Part shown: in pieces, positions 19,561 to 29,216 of the stretch
Numbering within the stretch: position 1 is the first letter of the stretch
Layout: the number at the start of each line of letters is the position of its first letter
From: Pantoea sp. Lij88
GTDB taxonomy: Bacteria > Pseudomonadota > Gammaproteobacteria > Enterobacterales > Enterobacteriaceae
Direction of reading: 5' to 3'
Assembly (NCBI RefSeq): GCF_030062155.1
Contig: NZ_CP118269.1
Span: forward strand, 2,790,001-2,854,000
Length of the DNA stretch: 64,000 nucleotides
Program-made: the position numbers and the translations under genes
The notes under the pieces: generated by a model
Told to the model about the DNA's origin: nothing
The model's input: the letters and a program-made list of their open reading frames with translations, nothing else
The model's database searches: none

Positions 19561-20655
19561 TTAACGCCGCGACAGACACTGCTGATAACGGCTATCGACG
19601 CGCTGCGCAAACCACGCCGTGGTGAGATTACGGGTAATTTTCGGGCTTTCCAGCTTGATGCCCGGCAGCATTTCACGCGGTAGCTTACGACCGGCCATTT
19701 TATCCGCCAGGGTAAAGACCTGTTTCCAGAGCTCGCTGTCGCTGAACGACTCTTTCTCTCCTTTCTCCAGATCGCGGCGGATATCGCTGTTGCTCATGTC
19801 GATCTGCTTCGACAGCGTGCGCACCGCCAGTTCGGTGCCGCCCGCCGCATCCGATCCGTAAAGAATCAGATCGCCATCCAGCGCCAGCTTCATGCCGGTA
19901 GCGCGTGACACCGCCGCCTGGAACGCTGCGTTGCGGCTGGCGTACCAGCCCGCATTGTAATCGGCAAAGCGGTAGAGCGGCTGGCTGTAGTCTGCCGGGT
20001 AGCCAAGCAGGTGCATCGTCCCGAAGTAGATCCCCCCGTGACGGGTAAAGACTTCGCGCCGGATGGTGCCATCAATCGGCCACGGGTAGCCTTTGGCGTG
20101 GGCTTCGGCAAACGCAATGCTGACCTGCATCGGTCCGCCGGTGTGGATCGGGTTGAGATTGCCGAACAGCGTCTGGCCCATCGGCACCATATCGATCAGG
20201 TCATCGAAGATGGCGCTGAGATCTTTTTCACTGCGTACCTTGTCCAGACGGGCCGCGTAGCTTTCTCCGGTCGGCGATTTGATCAGCAGCGCGGTGCGCA
20301 CCAGGAAGGCCGGAACATGCACCTGCGCCGCACGGCGGTTGATCTCACCCCAGGCGATTTTCGGAAGGCCCGGCACGGCGGCCTCGGCGCTGAAGTTGCT
20401 CTCCTGATCCGCCACGGCGATCACCGCACAGAGGTTACTGGCGCTGGGATCGATCTGCTGCGTACGGAAGGTGGTGTAGATGTCGTCGCTCCACGCCGCT
20501 TTATTGCTGACGTGCGACGGCAGCAGCCGCTGGATCTGCGCTTTGACATCTTCAGGCTGCCGCACCGGCGCCTCAGGGGTTTTCTTGCTGCTACAACCCG
20601 CCAGCACCAGCGCGGCGACCAGTGTCAGACGTTGCAGAATCGGGGTGGATGACAT
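19561..20655 (-). CDS. yaiW: YaiW-like outer-membrane lipoprotein (DUF1615)
   Basis: A 364-residue lipoprotein with signal peptide and lipobox LVLAGCSS (mature N-terminus about Cys21). It follows E. coli YaiW over its whole length (LIKSPTGESYAARLD, AIFDDLIDMVPMGQTLFGNLNP, GGPMQVSIAFAEAHAKGYPW, RFADYNAGWYASRNAAFQ, LPREMLPGI). In E. coli YaiW is a surface-exposed lipoprotein encoded next to sbmA, with effects on peptide uptake. Here there is no sbmA beside it, so the pairing is lost. Part of the sequence has a lysozyme-like flavour, which is only an impression. Confidence 0.88.
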   Translation of the reverse strand: MSSTPILQRLTLVAALVLAGCSSKKTPEAPVRQPEDVKAQIQRLLPSHVSNKAAWSDDIYTTFRTQQIDPSASNLCAVIAVADQESNFSAEAAVPGLPKIAWGEINRRAAQVHVPAFLVRTALLIKSPTGESYAARLDKVRSEKDLSAIFDDLIDMVPMGQTLFGNLNPIHTGGPMQVSIAFAEAHAKGYPWPIDGTIRREVFTRHGGIYFGTMHLLGYPADYSQPLYRFADYNAGWYASRNAAFQAAVSRATGMKLALDGDLILYGSDAAGGTELAVRTLSKQIDMSNSDIRRDLEKGEKESFSDSELWKQVFTLADKMAGRKLPREMLPGIKLESPKITRNLTTAWFAQRVDSRYQQCLSRR

Positions 20656-20761
20656 GCCTGTCCTCAGAATGAACCAAAGCCCTACTCTACCATTGCCAGA
20701 GTTTCACAGGCAGGAGAGAACTGAACTAAGGTTACCTTTTTTAACGTTAAAGGAACTTACG

Positions 20762-21547
20762 ATGTTTAAACTCTGGCCTGTTGCGGCGTTCAGCCTGTTA
20801 TTAACCGGCTGCGGCGCCAATAATACCCCTGCCCAGGTGCAGTCACCGGGCGCGCCCACCTCCTCCTCACTGAAGGTGCTGGAGACCGGCGCCAGCGTGA
20901 TGCAGTCACGTCCGCCTATCGACGCCATCAACACCTATCTCGATGGCTTCCATTTTTATAACGGCGACAAGAACGGTCAGATGGAGGCGCATCACTATGT
21001 CACCGTGCTGAACGACGATGTGATGCAGGCGGTGATTTACGACGGCAACACGCGCGACGCGCGGCTGATGGGCGTGGAGTACATTATCAGCGAACGGCTG
21101 TTTAAGACCCTGCCGCCCGAAGAGAAGAAGCTGTGGCACAGCCATCAGTATGAGGTGAAATCGGGCACGCTGATTGCGCCAGGCTTACCCGCCGCCGCCG
21201 ACCATGCCCTGATGACGCGCATCGCGAACACTTACGGGAAAACCTGGCACACCTGGCACACCGACCGCGACAAAACCCTGCCGATTGGCATTCCGGCGCT
21301 GATGATGGGCTTTACAGCGGATGGTCAGATGGATTCACGACTGCTGGCGGATCGCGATCGCCGTTTTGACGTCGACAGCAAACAGATCCGTGCCGAGCGG
21401 GCGGATATTGTGGCGCATCCGGCGGCTCCGGGTGCTAACGCCTGGCAGCAGGGCCAGGTGATTCAGCTGAAGCGCACCAATGGTGGCGGTGAACACAGCC
21501 ACGGCCAGACCGGCTTTGGCCCGGCGGAGCAGCTGAAGCAGCCTTAA
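20762..21547 (+). CDS. OBAP-family (DUF1264) lipoprotein
   Basis: A 261-residue protein with lipobox LLLTGCG (mature Cys about 17). From residue 50 it matches the oil-body-associated-protein family, first named in plants and common in bacteria: INTYLDGFHFYNGDKNGQMEAHHY is the hallmark region, followed by YIISERLFKTLPPEEKKLWHSH and TYGKTWHTWHTDRD. Function in bacteria is unknown. ATG 20762 has AAAGGA well placed. It is divergent from the YaiW-like gene, and both encode lipoproteins. Confidence 0.85.
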   Translation: MFKLWPVAAFSLLLTGCGANNTPAQVQSPGAPTSSSLKVLETGASVMQSRPPIDAINTYLDGFHFYNGDKNGQMEAHHYVTVLNDDVMQAVIYDGNTRDARLMGVEYIISERLFKTLPPEEKKLWHSHQYEVKSGTLIAPGLPAAADHALMTRIANTYGKTWHTWHTDRDKTLPIGIPALMMGFTADGQMDSRLLADRDRRFDVDSKQIRAERADIVAHPAAPGANAWQQGQVIQLKRTNGGGEHSHGQTGFGPAEQLKQP

Positions 21548-21645
21548 GCGGTGTAAAGCGCGGACTTGCAGGCAGTAACGTGTGGATGTTCAGAGAAGAC
21601 GCAGCGGGCGGAACCCCTCCGGCCCGCTGCGTTGAACACGCCGGC

Positions 21646-22098
21646 TTAGTCCCAGCGCTGAGCAGCCTGGTGATCGCTGTCGCGGGCATCCACCCAGCGA
21701 TCGCCCTGCTCTGTCGCTTCGCGCTTCCAGAACGGCGCGCGGGTTTTCAGGTAATCCATGATGAACCCGGCGGCAGAAAAGGCGCTGCCACGATGGGCGC
21801 TGGTGACGCCCACCAGCACGATCTCATCGCCGGGAAACAGCTCGCCGACGCGGTGAATCACCGTGACGCGCTGCAGCGGCCAGCGTTCGCGTGCCGCATC
21901 CACAATCTCCCGCAGCGCTTTTTCGGTCATGCCGGGATAGTGCTCCAGCGTCAGCGCCGCCACGTTATCACCCAGATTATGGTTGCGGACTTTGCCGGTA
22001 AAGGTCACCACCGCACCATCTTCATCACAGGCCGCCAGCCAGCGATAGGCTTCCGCCATATCAAAGGGCGCGGGGCCGACGCGAATCTGCGTTTCCAT
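21646..22098 (-). CDS. moaE: Molybdopterin synthase catalytic subunit MoaE
   Basis: A 150-residue subunit that, with MoaD thiocarboxylate, turns cyclic pyranopterin monophosphate into molybdopterin. Seen are TFTGKVRNHN, LEHYPGMTEKAL, the HRVGELFPGD loop and the C-terminal KTRAPFWKRE with the conserved lysines. It is the last gene of moaABCDE, one base after moaD. Confidence 0.95.
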   Translation of the reverse strand: METQIRVGPAPFDMAEAYRWLAACDEDGAVVTFTGKVRNHNLGDNVAALTLEHYPGMTEKALREIVDAARERWPLQRVTVIHRVGELFPGDEIVLVGVTSAHRGSAFSAAGFIMDYLKTRAPFWKREATEQGDRWVDARDSDHQAAQRWD

Positions 22099-22099
22099 C

Positions 22100-22345
22100 T
22101 CAGCCTCCGGTCACGGGCGGGAAAAAGGCCACTTCATCACCGGCGTGCAGCGGGTGACTCATCGGCACCAGCGTCTGGTTCACCGCCGCCAGCAGCTTGC
22201 CTGACGCCAGCGCCAGCGCCCAGCGGTCGTCGCGTTCGGCCAGCGCACTCCGCAGCGCGGCCACATCCGGATAATCAGCCCCCACCTCAAGCGATGCGGT
22301 GCCGGTCAGCTCCCGCACCTGAGCGAAAAACAGCACCTTAATCAT
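22100..22345 (-). CDS. moaD: Molybdopterin synthase sulfur carrier subunit MoaD
   Basis: An 81-residue ubiquitin-like protein ending in the Gly-Gly that is adenylated and thiocarboxylated (FFPPVTGG). The start [13 protein letters not shown] agrees with E. coli, so I take the ATG at 22345, not the one two codons earlier. It overlaps the moaC stop by eight bases. Confidence 0.95.
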   Translation of the reverse strand: MIKVLFFAQVRELTGTASLEVGADYPDVAALRSALAERDDRWALALASGKLLAAVNQTLVPMSHPLHAGDEVAFFPPVTGG

Positions 22346-22823
22346 TTGCAACCGCCTGGAAATCGCCGCTTTTACCGCCGCTCTTGCTGATTAAACGTAG
22401 CTGATCGATGACGATATCTTTCTGCACGGCTTTGCACATGTCATAGATGGTCAGGGCGGCAACCGAGGCGGCCGTCAGCGCTTCCATCTCGACGCCGGTT
22501 TTACCGGTCAGGCGACAGAGCGTGGTGATGCGAACCCGGCTATGGTCCGGTTCCGCTTCCAGGTTCACTTCCACTTTGCTCAGCATCAGCGGATGACAGA
22601 GCGGAATCAGCTCCCAGGTGCGCTTCGCCGCCTGGATCCCGGCGATGCGCGCCGTGGCGAAGACATCCCCTTTATGGTGGCTGCCTTCCATAATCATCTG
22701 CAGCGTTTCCGGCTGCATCAGCACCAGCACTTCTGCCCGCGCTTCGCGCACGGTTTCAGCCTTGGCGGAGACATCCACCATGTGTGCTTCGCCCGCGGCG
22801 TTAATGTGTGTGAGTTGAGACAT
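22338..22823 (-). CDS. moaC: Cyclic pyranopterin monophosphate synthase MoaC
   Basis: A 161-residue enzyme that acts with MoaA in the first step of molybdenum cofactor synthesis, converting the 3',8-cyclo-GTP intermediate. Conserved stretches [56 protein letters not shown] and the final lysine-rich [11 protein letters not shown] are present. Two bases separate it from moaB. Confidence 0.95.
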   Translation of the reverse strand: MSQLTHINAAGEAHMVDVSAKAETVREARAEVLVLMQPETLQMIMEGSHHKGDVFATARIAGIQAAKRTWELIPLCHPLMLSKVEVNLEAEPDHSRVRITTLCRLTGKTGVEMEALTAASVAALTIYDMCKAVQKDIVIDQLRLISKSGGKSGDFQAVAND

Positions 22824-22825
22824 AC

Positions 22826-23341
22826 TTACCGTTTCTTCAGGTGTGAGACAAAATTACAGGGCGCGGTGCGCGCATCAAGCTGGTCAGCGATAATCCGCTC
22901 CCAGGCGGTGCGGCAGGCGCTGGTTGAACCCGGCACGGCCAGAATCAGCGTCCCGTTAGCCAGACCGGCAACGGCGCGCGACTGCAGCGTGGAACCGCCA
23001 ATCTCTTCATAGGAAACCATCCGGAACAGTTCGCCGAACCCGTCAATCTCGCGATCGAACAGCGGCAGCAGCGCTTCCGGCGTGCTGTTTTTCAGGTTAA
23101 AGCCGGTGCCGCCATTAATGATCACCACCTGGACATCTTCACTGGCGATCCAGCGCGACACGGTGGCGCGAATGCGGTAGAGGTTATCCGGCACGATGGC
23201 GTGATCGACCACGTCATGACCCGCTTCCGCAGCCGCCTCACGCAGATAGTCGCCGGAGGTATCGTTGCTGGCATCGCGACGGTCTGACACCGTCATCACC
23301 GCAATCTGCAATGCCTGAAATTCGCTGGCTGGTTTACCCAT
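22826..23341 (-). CDS. moaB: MoaB, molybdenum cofactor biosynthesis protein B
   Basis: A 171-residue protein of the MogA/MoaB fold ([56 protein letters not shown]). In enterobacteria MogA does the adenylation of molybdopterin, and MoaB's own role is unclear although it always lies in this operon. It starts 14 bases after moaA. Confidence 0.94.
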   Translation of the reverse strand: MGKPASEFQALQIAVMTVSDRRDASNDTSGDYLREAAAEAGHDVVDHAIVPDNLYRIRATVSRWIASEDVQVVIINGGTGFNLKNSTPEALLPLFDREIDGFGELFRMVSYEEIGGSTLQSRAVAGLANGTLILAVPGSTSACRTAWERIIADQLDARTAPCNFVSHLKKR

Positions 23342-23355
23342 ACTGCCTCCTGAAA

Positions 23356-24342
23356 TTAGCCGCCAATGTAAGAGAGATTCTGTGTGATGCCGGTGTTGCC
23401 CTGATGCAGGAAGTGCGTCTGCTTCTTCTGCCCCAGGCTGCTGGCAATGCGCGCCTGCAGTTCGGCCTGCTGCTCATCGGACGCCAGCAGGTCGCGCAGC
23501 GGCACACCGCCGTCACCAAACAGGCACAGGTGCAGATTGCCATGCGCCGAGACGCGCAGACGGTTGCAGCTGGCACAGAAATCTTTGGCATAAGGCATGA
23601 TCAGGCCAATTTCGCCGACATAGTCGGGATGATAAAAGACCTGCGCCGGGCCGTCGCTGCGTCCGCTTTCGCGACGCTGCCAGCCCTGGGCGATGAGTTG
23701 ATCGCGGATCACCATGCCGGAAACGTGCTGATCGCGGAACAGCGTGCCGCCGTCGCCGGTCTCCATCAGTTCAATAAAGCGCAGTTGGATCGGGCGGGTA
23801 CGGATCCAGTCGAGGAACGTGGCCAGATTACGGCTGTTGAGATCGCGCATCAGGACGCTGTTGACTTTGACCTGACGGAAACCGGCATCCAGCGCCGCAT
23901 CAATACCGCTCATCACCTGATGGAATTTATCCTGACCGGTAATAGCGTGAAACTGACGGGCATCCAGACTGTCGACGCTGACGTTGAGCGCGGTCAGACC
24001 TGCATCGCGCCACTGTTTCACGTCGCGCGCCAGCCGGTAGCCGTTGGTCGTGACTGCGATCTGGCGGATAGAGGCGTTTTCACGCACCGCCGCAATGATG
24101 TCGGTGAAATCACGGCGCAGCGACGGCTCACCGCCGGTCAGCCGCACTTTTTCGGTGCCGGCAGCAGCGAAGGCCCGCGTGACACGGCGGATTTCATCCA
24201 GTGAGAGAAAACTTTTGTTTTGAATTCCCTGCGGCTTGTAGCCGTCAGGCAAGCAGTAGGTACAACGGAAATTACAGACATCCGTGACCGACAGGCGCAG
24301 GTAATAGAACTTACGCGCGTATGCATCAGTAAATTGTGACAC
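23356..24342 (-). CDS. moaA: GTP 3',8-cyclase MoaA (radical SAM)
   Basis: A 328-residue enzyme with two 4Fe-4S clusters. The SAM cluster is bound by Cys23, Cys27 and Cys30 (CNFRCTYC) and the C-terminal cluster by Cys256, Cys259 and Cys273. The C-terminus is the required Gly-Gly. It converts GTP to 3',8-cyclo-GTP, the first step to molybdenum cofactor. The start is a GTG at 24342 with GGAAAGG upstream; no ATG fits the family start. It is the first gene of the moa operon and follows a probable riboswitch. Confidence 0.95.
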   Translation of the reverse strand: MSQFTDAYARKFYYLRLSVTDVCNFRCTYCLPDGYKPQGIQNKSFLSLDEIRRVTRAFAAAGTEKVRLTGGEPSLRRDFTDIIAAVRENASIRQIAVTTNGYRLARDVKQWRDAGLTALNVSVDSLDARQFHAITGQDKFHQVMSGIDAALDAGFRQVKVNSVLMRDLNSRNLATFLDWIRTRPIQLRFIELMETGDGGTLFRDQHVSGMVIRDQLIAQGWQRRESGRSDGPAQVFYHPDYVGEIGLIMPYAKDFCASCNRLRVSAHGNLHLCLFGDGGVPLRDLLASDEQQAELQARIASSLGQKKQTHFLHQGNTGITQNLSYIGG

Positions 24343-24354
24343 CAGAACACCTTT

Positions 24355-24455
24355 CCAGATTGGGAGATGCAGTCATTTCTTCCTGCACCCTGGCAGCTCG
24401 ATGGCTACGGCCTGAACCCCCTATCCGCAGACTTAGGCATTCAGGCTTGAGTGTA
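24355..24455 (-). promoter_or_regulatory. Probable molybdenum cofactor (Moco) riboswitch upstream of moaA
   Basis: On the minus strand the moaA leader contains a long stem GCCTGAA / TTCAGGC (arms 24440-24446 and 24410-24416) enclosing TGCCTAAGTCTGCGGATAG. A second hairpin follows, GGGTGCAG with CTGCATCTCCC around a GAAGAAATGA loop, ending just before the ribosome site. Position, conservation style and stems fit the Moco RNA motif known before enterobacterial moaA. The call rests on resemblance from memory plus visible pairing, without a covariance-model score. The rest of the 327-base gap to ybhK shows no gene. Confidence 0.65.
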
Positions 24456-24669
24456 CGCTGACCCGTTGGTCAGCGCGGTAAGCATGATGGTAGCGTGTAT
24501 TTCGCCACTCTTCCATTTGCTCTTTTCGCTATATATTCTTATACATATCGAACTTTCACCGCATTTTCGCGACAGGATACGTTAAAATGCGATCCAGATT
24601 TTGACGTAAGTCATCGGCGCGGGCTTAGCGTTTAGAGCCTCGCCACGCGAACGGTTATTAAGGAGAAGT

Positions 24670-25593
24670 ATGAATCGCACACTGGCCGATCTTGATCGCG
24701 TTGTGGCACTGGGAGGCGGACACGGTTTAGGCCGCGTGATGTCTGCCCTTTCCCCGCTGGGCTCGCGCCTCACCGGTATTGTCACCACCACCGACAACGG
24801 CGGATCAACCGGCCGTATTCGCCGCTCCGAAGGCGGCATCGCCTGGGGCGATATGCGTAACTGCCTTAACCAGCTGATTGCAGAACCCAGCGTCGCCTCA
24901 GCGATGTTCGAGTACCGTTTTGCCGGTAACGGCGAACTGGCCGGACACAACCTCGGTAACCTGATGCTGCGGGCGCTGGACCATCTCAGCGTCCGTCCGC
25001 TGGAAGCGATCAACATTATCCGTAACCTCCTGAAAGTGGATGCCTTTTTAATCCCGATGTCCGAGCAGCCGGTAGATCTGGTGGCGATGGATGCCGAAGG
25101 CAATATGGTTTACGGCGAAACCGCGATTGACGAGATGAAACAACCGCCGCAGGAGCTGATGCTGCATCCCAACGTGCAGCCCACGCGGGAAGCGCTGCAG
25201 GCCATTGGCGAAGCGGATCTGATCCTGATAGGACCCGGCAGCTTTTACACCAGCCTGATGCCGATTCTGCTGATGGAAGAGATGGCGCAGGCACTCCGTC
25301 GCACGCCAGCCACGATGGTGTTTATCGGCAATCTGGGCCGCGAACTTAGCCCCGCCGCCGCCAGTCTCTCGGTGGCCGACAAGCTTCAGATGATGGAGCG
25401 TTATATCGGCAAGCGGGTCATTGATGCGGTGGTGGTTGGTCCGTCAGTGGCGACAGAGGGCATTGAAAACCGGCTGATTGTCCGTGAACCGCTGGAGGCC
25501 GCCGACATCAAATATCGTCACGACCGCCAGCTGTTACGGGTGGCGCTGGAACACGCCATTCAGGGCTTTGACGGCGCTACGAGGCCGCAATAA
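24670..25593 (+). CDS. ybhK: YvcK-type gluconeogenesis factor YbhK
   Basis: A 307-residue cytoplasmic protein of the CofD/YvcK family: [53 protein letters not shown] and [17 protein letters not shown]. The Bacillus member binds UDP-sugars and is needed for growth on gluconeogenic carbon; the enterobacterial role is inferred. AAGGAG lies well before the ATG. Its last 17 bases overlap the end of uvrB on the other strand. Confidence 0.92.
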   Translation: MNRTLADLDRVVALGGGHGLGRVMSALSPLGSRLTGIVTTTDNGGSTGRIRRSEGGIAWGDMRNCLNQLIAEPSVASAMFEYRFAGNGELAGHNLGNLMLRALDHLSVRPLEAINIIRNLLKVDAFLIPMSEQPVDLVAMDAEGNMVYGETAIDEMKQPPQELMLHPNVQPTREALQAIGEADLILIGPGSFYTSLMPILLMEEMAQALRRTPATMVFIGNLGRELSPAAASLSVADKLQMMERYIGKRVIDAVVVGPSVATEGIENRLIVREPLEAADIKYRHDRQLLRVALEHAIQGFDGATRPQ

Positions 25594-27598
25594 ACAGCGT
25601 CCGCAGCTCATGCAGCTGATCGCGCACGTTGGCCGCCTGTTCGAACTCAAGGTTCTGTGCGTGCTGCTGCATCTGCCCTTCCAGCTCGTGAATTTTCTTC
25701 TGCAGCGCCTGCGGCGTTAACAGCTGGAAATCGGCCAGCGCCTGAGCTTCGCCAGGACGTGCCGGTTTCGCTTTGCCACGGGTTTTCACCACGTTTTTGC
25801 CCAGTTCCAGAATATCGGTGATCTTCTTATTCAGGCCCTGCGGCACAATGCCGTTCTGTTCGTTGTGCAGCTGCTGTTTCTCGCGGCGGCGCTCGGTCTC
25901 TTCAATGGCGCGGGCCATTGACGGCGTAATTTTATCGCCATAGAGAATCGCCTTACCGTTGATGTTACGTGCCGCACGACCGATGGTCTGAATCAGCGAT
26001 CGTTCGGAACGCAGGAAGCCCTCTTTATCCGCATCCAGAATCGCCACCAGCGACACTTCCGGCATATCCAGCCCCTCACGCAGTAAGTTGATGCCCACCA
26101 GCACATCAAACTCACCCAGACGTAAGTCGCGGATAATCTCCATACGCTCTACGGTGTCGATGTCGGAGTGCAGATAACGCACCTTCTCGCCATGCTCAGA
26201 GAGATATTCGGTGAGATCTTCCGCCATACGTTTGGTCAGCACCGTCACCAGCACACGTTCGTTGATCTCCACGCGCTTACGGATTTCCGACAGCAGATCG
26301 TCGACCTGAGTACCGACCGGACGCACTTCGATAATCGGATCCAGCAGGCCGGTAGGACGCACCACCTGATCGACCACTTCATCGCCCGATTTTTCCAGCT
26401 CATATTTGCCCGGCGTCGCGGAGACATAGATGGTCTGCGGTGCCAGCGCCTCGAACTCTTCAAACTTCATCGGGCGGTTGTCCAGCGCCGACGGCAGGCG
26501 GAAGCCATACTCCACCAGCGTCTCTTTACGCGCCCGGTCGCCTTTGTACATGCCGCCAATCTGCGGAATGGTGACGTGCGACTCATCCACCACCAGCAGG
26601 CCATCAGCGGGCAGATAGTCAAACAGCGTTGGCGGTGCTTCGCCCGGTCCGCGTGCGGAGAGGTAGCGCGAGTAGTTCTCGATGCCGGAGCAGTAGCCCA
26701 GCTCACTCATCATCTCCAGGTCAAACTGGGTACGCTGGGTAATACGCTGCTCTTCCAGCAGCTTATTGTTCTCCAGCAGCACCCGGCGACGGTCCGCCAG
26801 CTCCACTTTGATATCTTCCATCGCCTGCAGAATACGCTCACGCGGCGTTACGTAGTGCGTCTTGGGGTAGATGGTAAAGCGCGGCACCACCGAATCAATC
26901 TGGCCGGTCAGCGGGTCAAACAGCGACAGACGCTCAACCTCTTCGTCAAACAGCTCGACGCGCAGCGCAATATCGTCCGACTCTGCCGGGAAGATATCGA
27001 TCACTTCGCCACGCACGCGGAAGGTGCCGCGCTGGAACGCCTGATCGTTGCGGGTATATTGCAGCTCTGACAGGCGGCGCAGAATGCTGCGCTGATCGAT
27101 GATCATGCCGCGGGTCAGGTGGAGCATCATTTTGAGATAGAGATCGGGATCGCCCAGACCGTAGATCGCCGACACCGACGCCACCACGATAACGTCGCGC
27201 CGCTCAAGCAGCGCCTTGGTGGCCGACAGACGCATCTGTTCGATGTGTTCGTTCACCGACGCATCCTTTTCGATAAAGGTATCGGAGCTCGGGACATAGG
27301 CTTCAGGCTGATAGTAATCGTAGTAAGAGACGAAAAACTCGACGGCATTATCCGGGAAAAATTCTTTCATCTCGCCGTAGAGCTGGGCAGCCAGCGTCTT
27401 GTTCGGTGCCAGCACCATCGTCGGGCGATTGAGGTCGGCAATGACGTTGGCGACGGTAAAGGTTTTCCCGGAGCCGGTTACGCCTAATAAGGTCTGATGG
27501 GCCAGTCCATCCTCCAGCCCCTCTTCCAGGCGACGAATCGCCTCAGGCTGGTCGCCAGAAGGTTTAAAGGCGGAATTCAGTTTAAAAGCTTTGGTCAT
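25577..27598 (-). CDS. uvrB: Excinuclease ABC subunit UvrB
   Basis: A 673-residue helicase-like subunit of nucleotide excision repair that verifies damage and recruits UvrC. Walker A is GVTGSGKT (39-46). The beta-hairpin region [23 protein letters not shown] (about 92-114), the DESH box, [25 protein letters not shown] and the C-terminal UVR domain (about 630-665) are present. It has the same length as E. coli UvrB. A LexA box lies about 75-95 bases upstream, so SOS induction is expected. It overlaps ybhK tail to tail by 17 bases. Confidence 0.96.
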   Translation of the reverse strand: MTKAFKLNSAFKPSGDQPEAIRRLEEGLEDGLAHQTLLGVTGSGKTFTVANVIADLNRPTMVLAPNKTLAAQLYGEMKEFFPDNAVEFFVSYYDYYQPEAYVPSSDTFIEKDASVNEHIEQMRLSATKALLERRDVIVVASVSAIYGLGDPDLYLKMMLHLTRGMIIDQRSILRRLSELQYTRNDQAFQRGTFRVRGEVIDIFPAESDDIALRVELFDEEVERLSLFDPLTGQIDSVVPRFTIYPKTHYVTPRERILQAMEDIKVELADRRRVLLENNKLLEEQRITQRTQFDLEMMSELGYCSGIENYSRYLSARGPGEAPPTLFDYLPADGLLVVDESHVTIPQIGGMYKGDRARKETLVEYGFRLPSALDNRPMKFEEFEALAPQTIYVSATPGKYELEKSGDEVVDQVVRPTGLLDPIIEVRPVGTQVDDLLSEIRKRVEINERVLVTVLTKRMAEDLTEYLSEHGEKVRYLHSDIDTVERMEIIRDLRLGEFDVLVGINLLREGLDMPEVSLVAILDADKEGFLRSERSLIQTIGRAARNINGKAILYGDKITPSMARAIEETERRREKQQLHNEQNGIVPQGLNKKITDILELGKNVVKTRGKAKPARPGEAQALADFQLLTPQALQKKIHELEGQMQQHAQNLEFEQAANVRDQLHELRTLFIAAS

Positions 27599-28490
27599 GA
27601 ATGCGGTTCCTGCTGGAGAAGTCGGCGGGCAGGCACTTATTTTACTCTGCTATGGTGATTTTGCCAGAAAATAATACTGGATATAAAAACAGTAATGATG
27701 CACTGTTAACGCCAGCACCAGGGTACTTTTCACCCCTGCAATCGGGTCACACGGGTGCAAAGGTCGTTGCGCAATGTTATCCCCAGGCAGGGATCAGATT
27801 TAACATTTGTCAATAGACCGTCACAAAATTACAGTTCGGTTACCTGACAGATAATTCGCAGGCTTGTTTTTTGATAACCAACTGATTTTATTGATTTAAG
27901 CCTATAAGGCCAGATTCTCGTCATTATGTTACCAGGCCGCGTATTTCCTCGCTTCCAACTGGTTTTCATTACCTAATGCACAAGGTTATCCACAGGAATG
28001 GTGGATAAGTGATGGCAGCCCCGCCGCCATCAGCTGTGTATAATTTTTCCCTGCCCTTCCCTCACCGTGAAAATAATTTTTTTTGCGTTAAATTTCGCAG
28101 CGGCTGCTGACGGAATATTCTGCATTTTTAATCTGTCGCCTGGCGCAGTGCGCAAATTTCCGCCATTCCACTACGATTCTTAATCAGAGTTGTTGCCTCT
28201 TCACAGCACGTCTGCACCAGAAACAGCGCCCTGAGGCACTGCAAAAGTGCAGCGTCGTGACCACCGTGGAGAATTGATAAGTTTTTCTCACCTTTTAGCC
28301 CTGAAATCCCGCATTCCGGCAGAAATCAGGTCCGTTTTTAGATCTGGCCTGGGAATTGCAGGACTCACTGGCGTCACCGCGCGTCACGCGCACTGTGCTG
28401 CAATGGCGAGGCTGCCGTTGCTGATGACTTGTTTGCCAGACGACAGAGAGCGGATGCAATCAGGCTAATGATCGGGAAGGAGAGTGTCAG
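27599..28490. other. 892-bp intergenic region upstream of uvrB with DnaA-box-like sites
   Basis: No convincing gene is seen; the short open frames match nothing I know and have poor starts. Besides the SOS box it holds a perfect DnaA box TTATCCACA at 27986-27994. A one-mismatch box lies on the other strand at 28000-28008 (TTATCCACC), and another one-mismatch site TTATCCCCA is at 27777-27785. The stretch 27650-28150 is richer in A+T than its surroundings. The right end carries the leader of the downstream ATPase gene, with a strong AAGGAG. Confidence 0.55.
27675..27694. promoter_or_regulatory. LexA (SOS) box of uvrB
   Basis: The 20-base sequence tactggatataaaaacagta matches the LexA consensus, with both CTG and CAG half-sites at the right spacing. 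It is placed upstream of uvrB as in E. coli. Confidence 0.88.
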
Positions 28491-29213
28491 ATGCTGAGTC
28501 TACGTTCGGTAAATCAATTTTATGGTCAAAACCATATTCTGTGGGATGTGGACCTGGATCTGTCGCCTGGCACCTGCACCGGCGTTCTGGGCCGCCCTGG
28601 TATGGGAAAAACCACGCTGGTGAACTGCATCATGGGCAGACTGCCGATTAACAGCGGCTCGATCTCCTGGAAAGAGGACGGTTCCCCGCCGGAAGATCTG
28701 CTGCTGCAACCGGCAGAGCAGCGGGCGCAGATGGGAATTGGCTATGTGCCGCAGGGCCGCCATATTTTCACCCAGATGAGCGTGGAAGATAACCTGCTGA
28801 TTGCGTTGCTGGCGGGCGCCAGCCAGCGCGATCGCCATCGCGCTATTCCCGAAATGGTGTTCGATCTGTTCCCGGCGCTCTACTCACTGCGCCAGCAGCG
28901 CAGCGGCGATTTGCCGATCGATCAGCAGCAACAGCTGGCCCTGGCGCGCGCGCTGGTGCTGCAGCCCAAACTGCTGATTCTGGATGAGCCGACCGACGGG
29001 ATGTCGCCGTGGCTGGAAGAGGAGATGGGCAACCTGATCCGCCGCCTTAACCTCGACTACGGGCTGACCATCCTGCTGCTGGAGCAGCGCCTGTCGCTGA
29101 TCCGTCGCGTGGCGGACTATTTCCTGCTGCTGCACCGCGGCCGCAATGTGGCGCAGGGCAGCATGGAGCAGCTGGATGATCACACCGTCGATAAATGGCT
29201 GACGGTCGCCTGA
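28491..29213 (+). CDS. Orphan ABC-transporter ATPase, UrtE/LivF-like, with degenerate signature motif
   Basis: A 240-residue ATPase of the branched-chain amino acid/urea importer type (IGYVPQGRHIFTQMSVEDNL, LVLQPKLLILDEPTDGMSP). Walker A is GRPGMGKT (34-41), Walker B is LLILDE (161-166), and the switch His is replaced within LLLEQRLSLI. The signature LSGGQ is changed to LPIDQ (141-145), so the usual Ser and both Gly are missing. No permease or binding-protein gene lies nearby. It is close to UrtE in pattern and may be a relic of, or an accessory to, a urea-type transporter. GGAAGGAG precedes the ATG, so translation looks healthy. It ends three bases before the bioD end (convergent). Confidence 0.8.
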   Translation: MLSLRSVNQFYGQNHILWDVDLDLSPGTCTGVLGRPGMGKTTLVNCIMGRLPINSGSISWKEDGSPPEDLLLQPAEQRAQMGIGYVPQGRHIFTQMSVEDNLLIALLAGASQRDRHRAIPEMVFDLFPALYSLRQQRSGDLPIDQQQQLALARALVLQPKLLILDEPTDGMSPWLEEEMGNLIRRLNLDYGLTILLLEQRLSLIRRVADYFLLLHRGRNVAQGSMEQLDDHTVDKWLTVA

Positions 29214-29216
29214 GAC

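Noticed and set aside
27601..28468. Small open frames in the uvrB upstream region (for example 27601-27816 and 28247-28468)
   Set aside because: No recognisable protein, weak starts, and the first runs across the LexA box.
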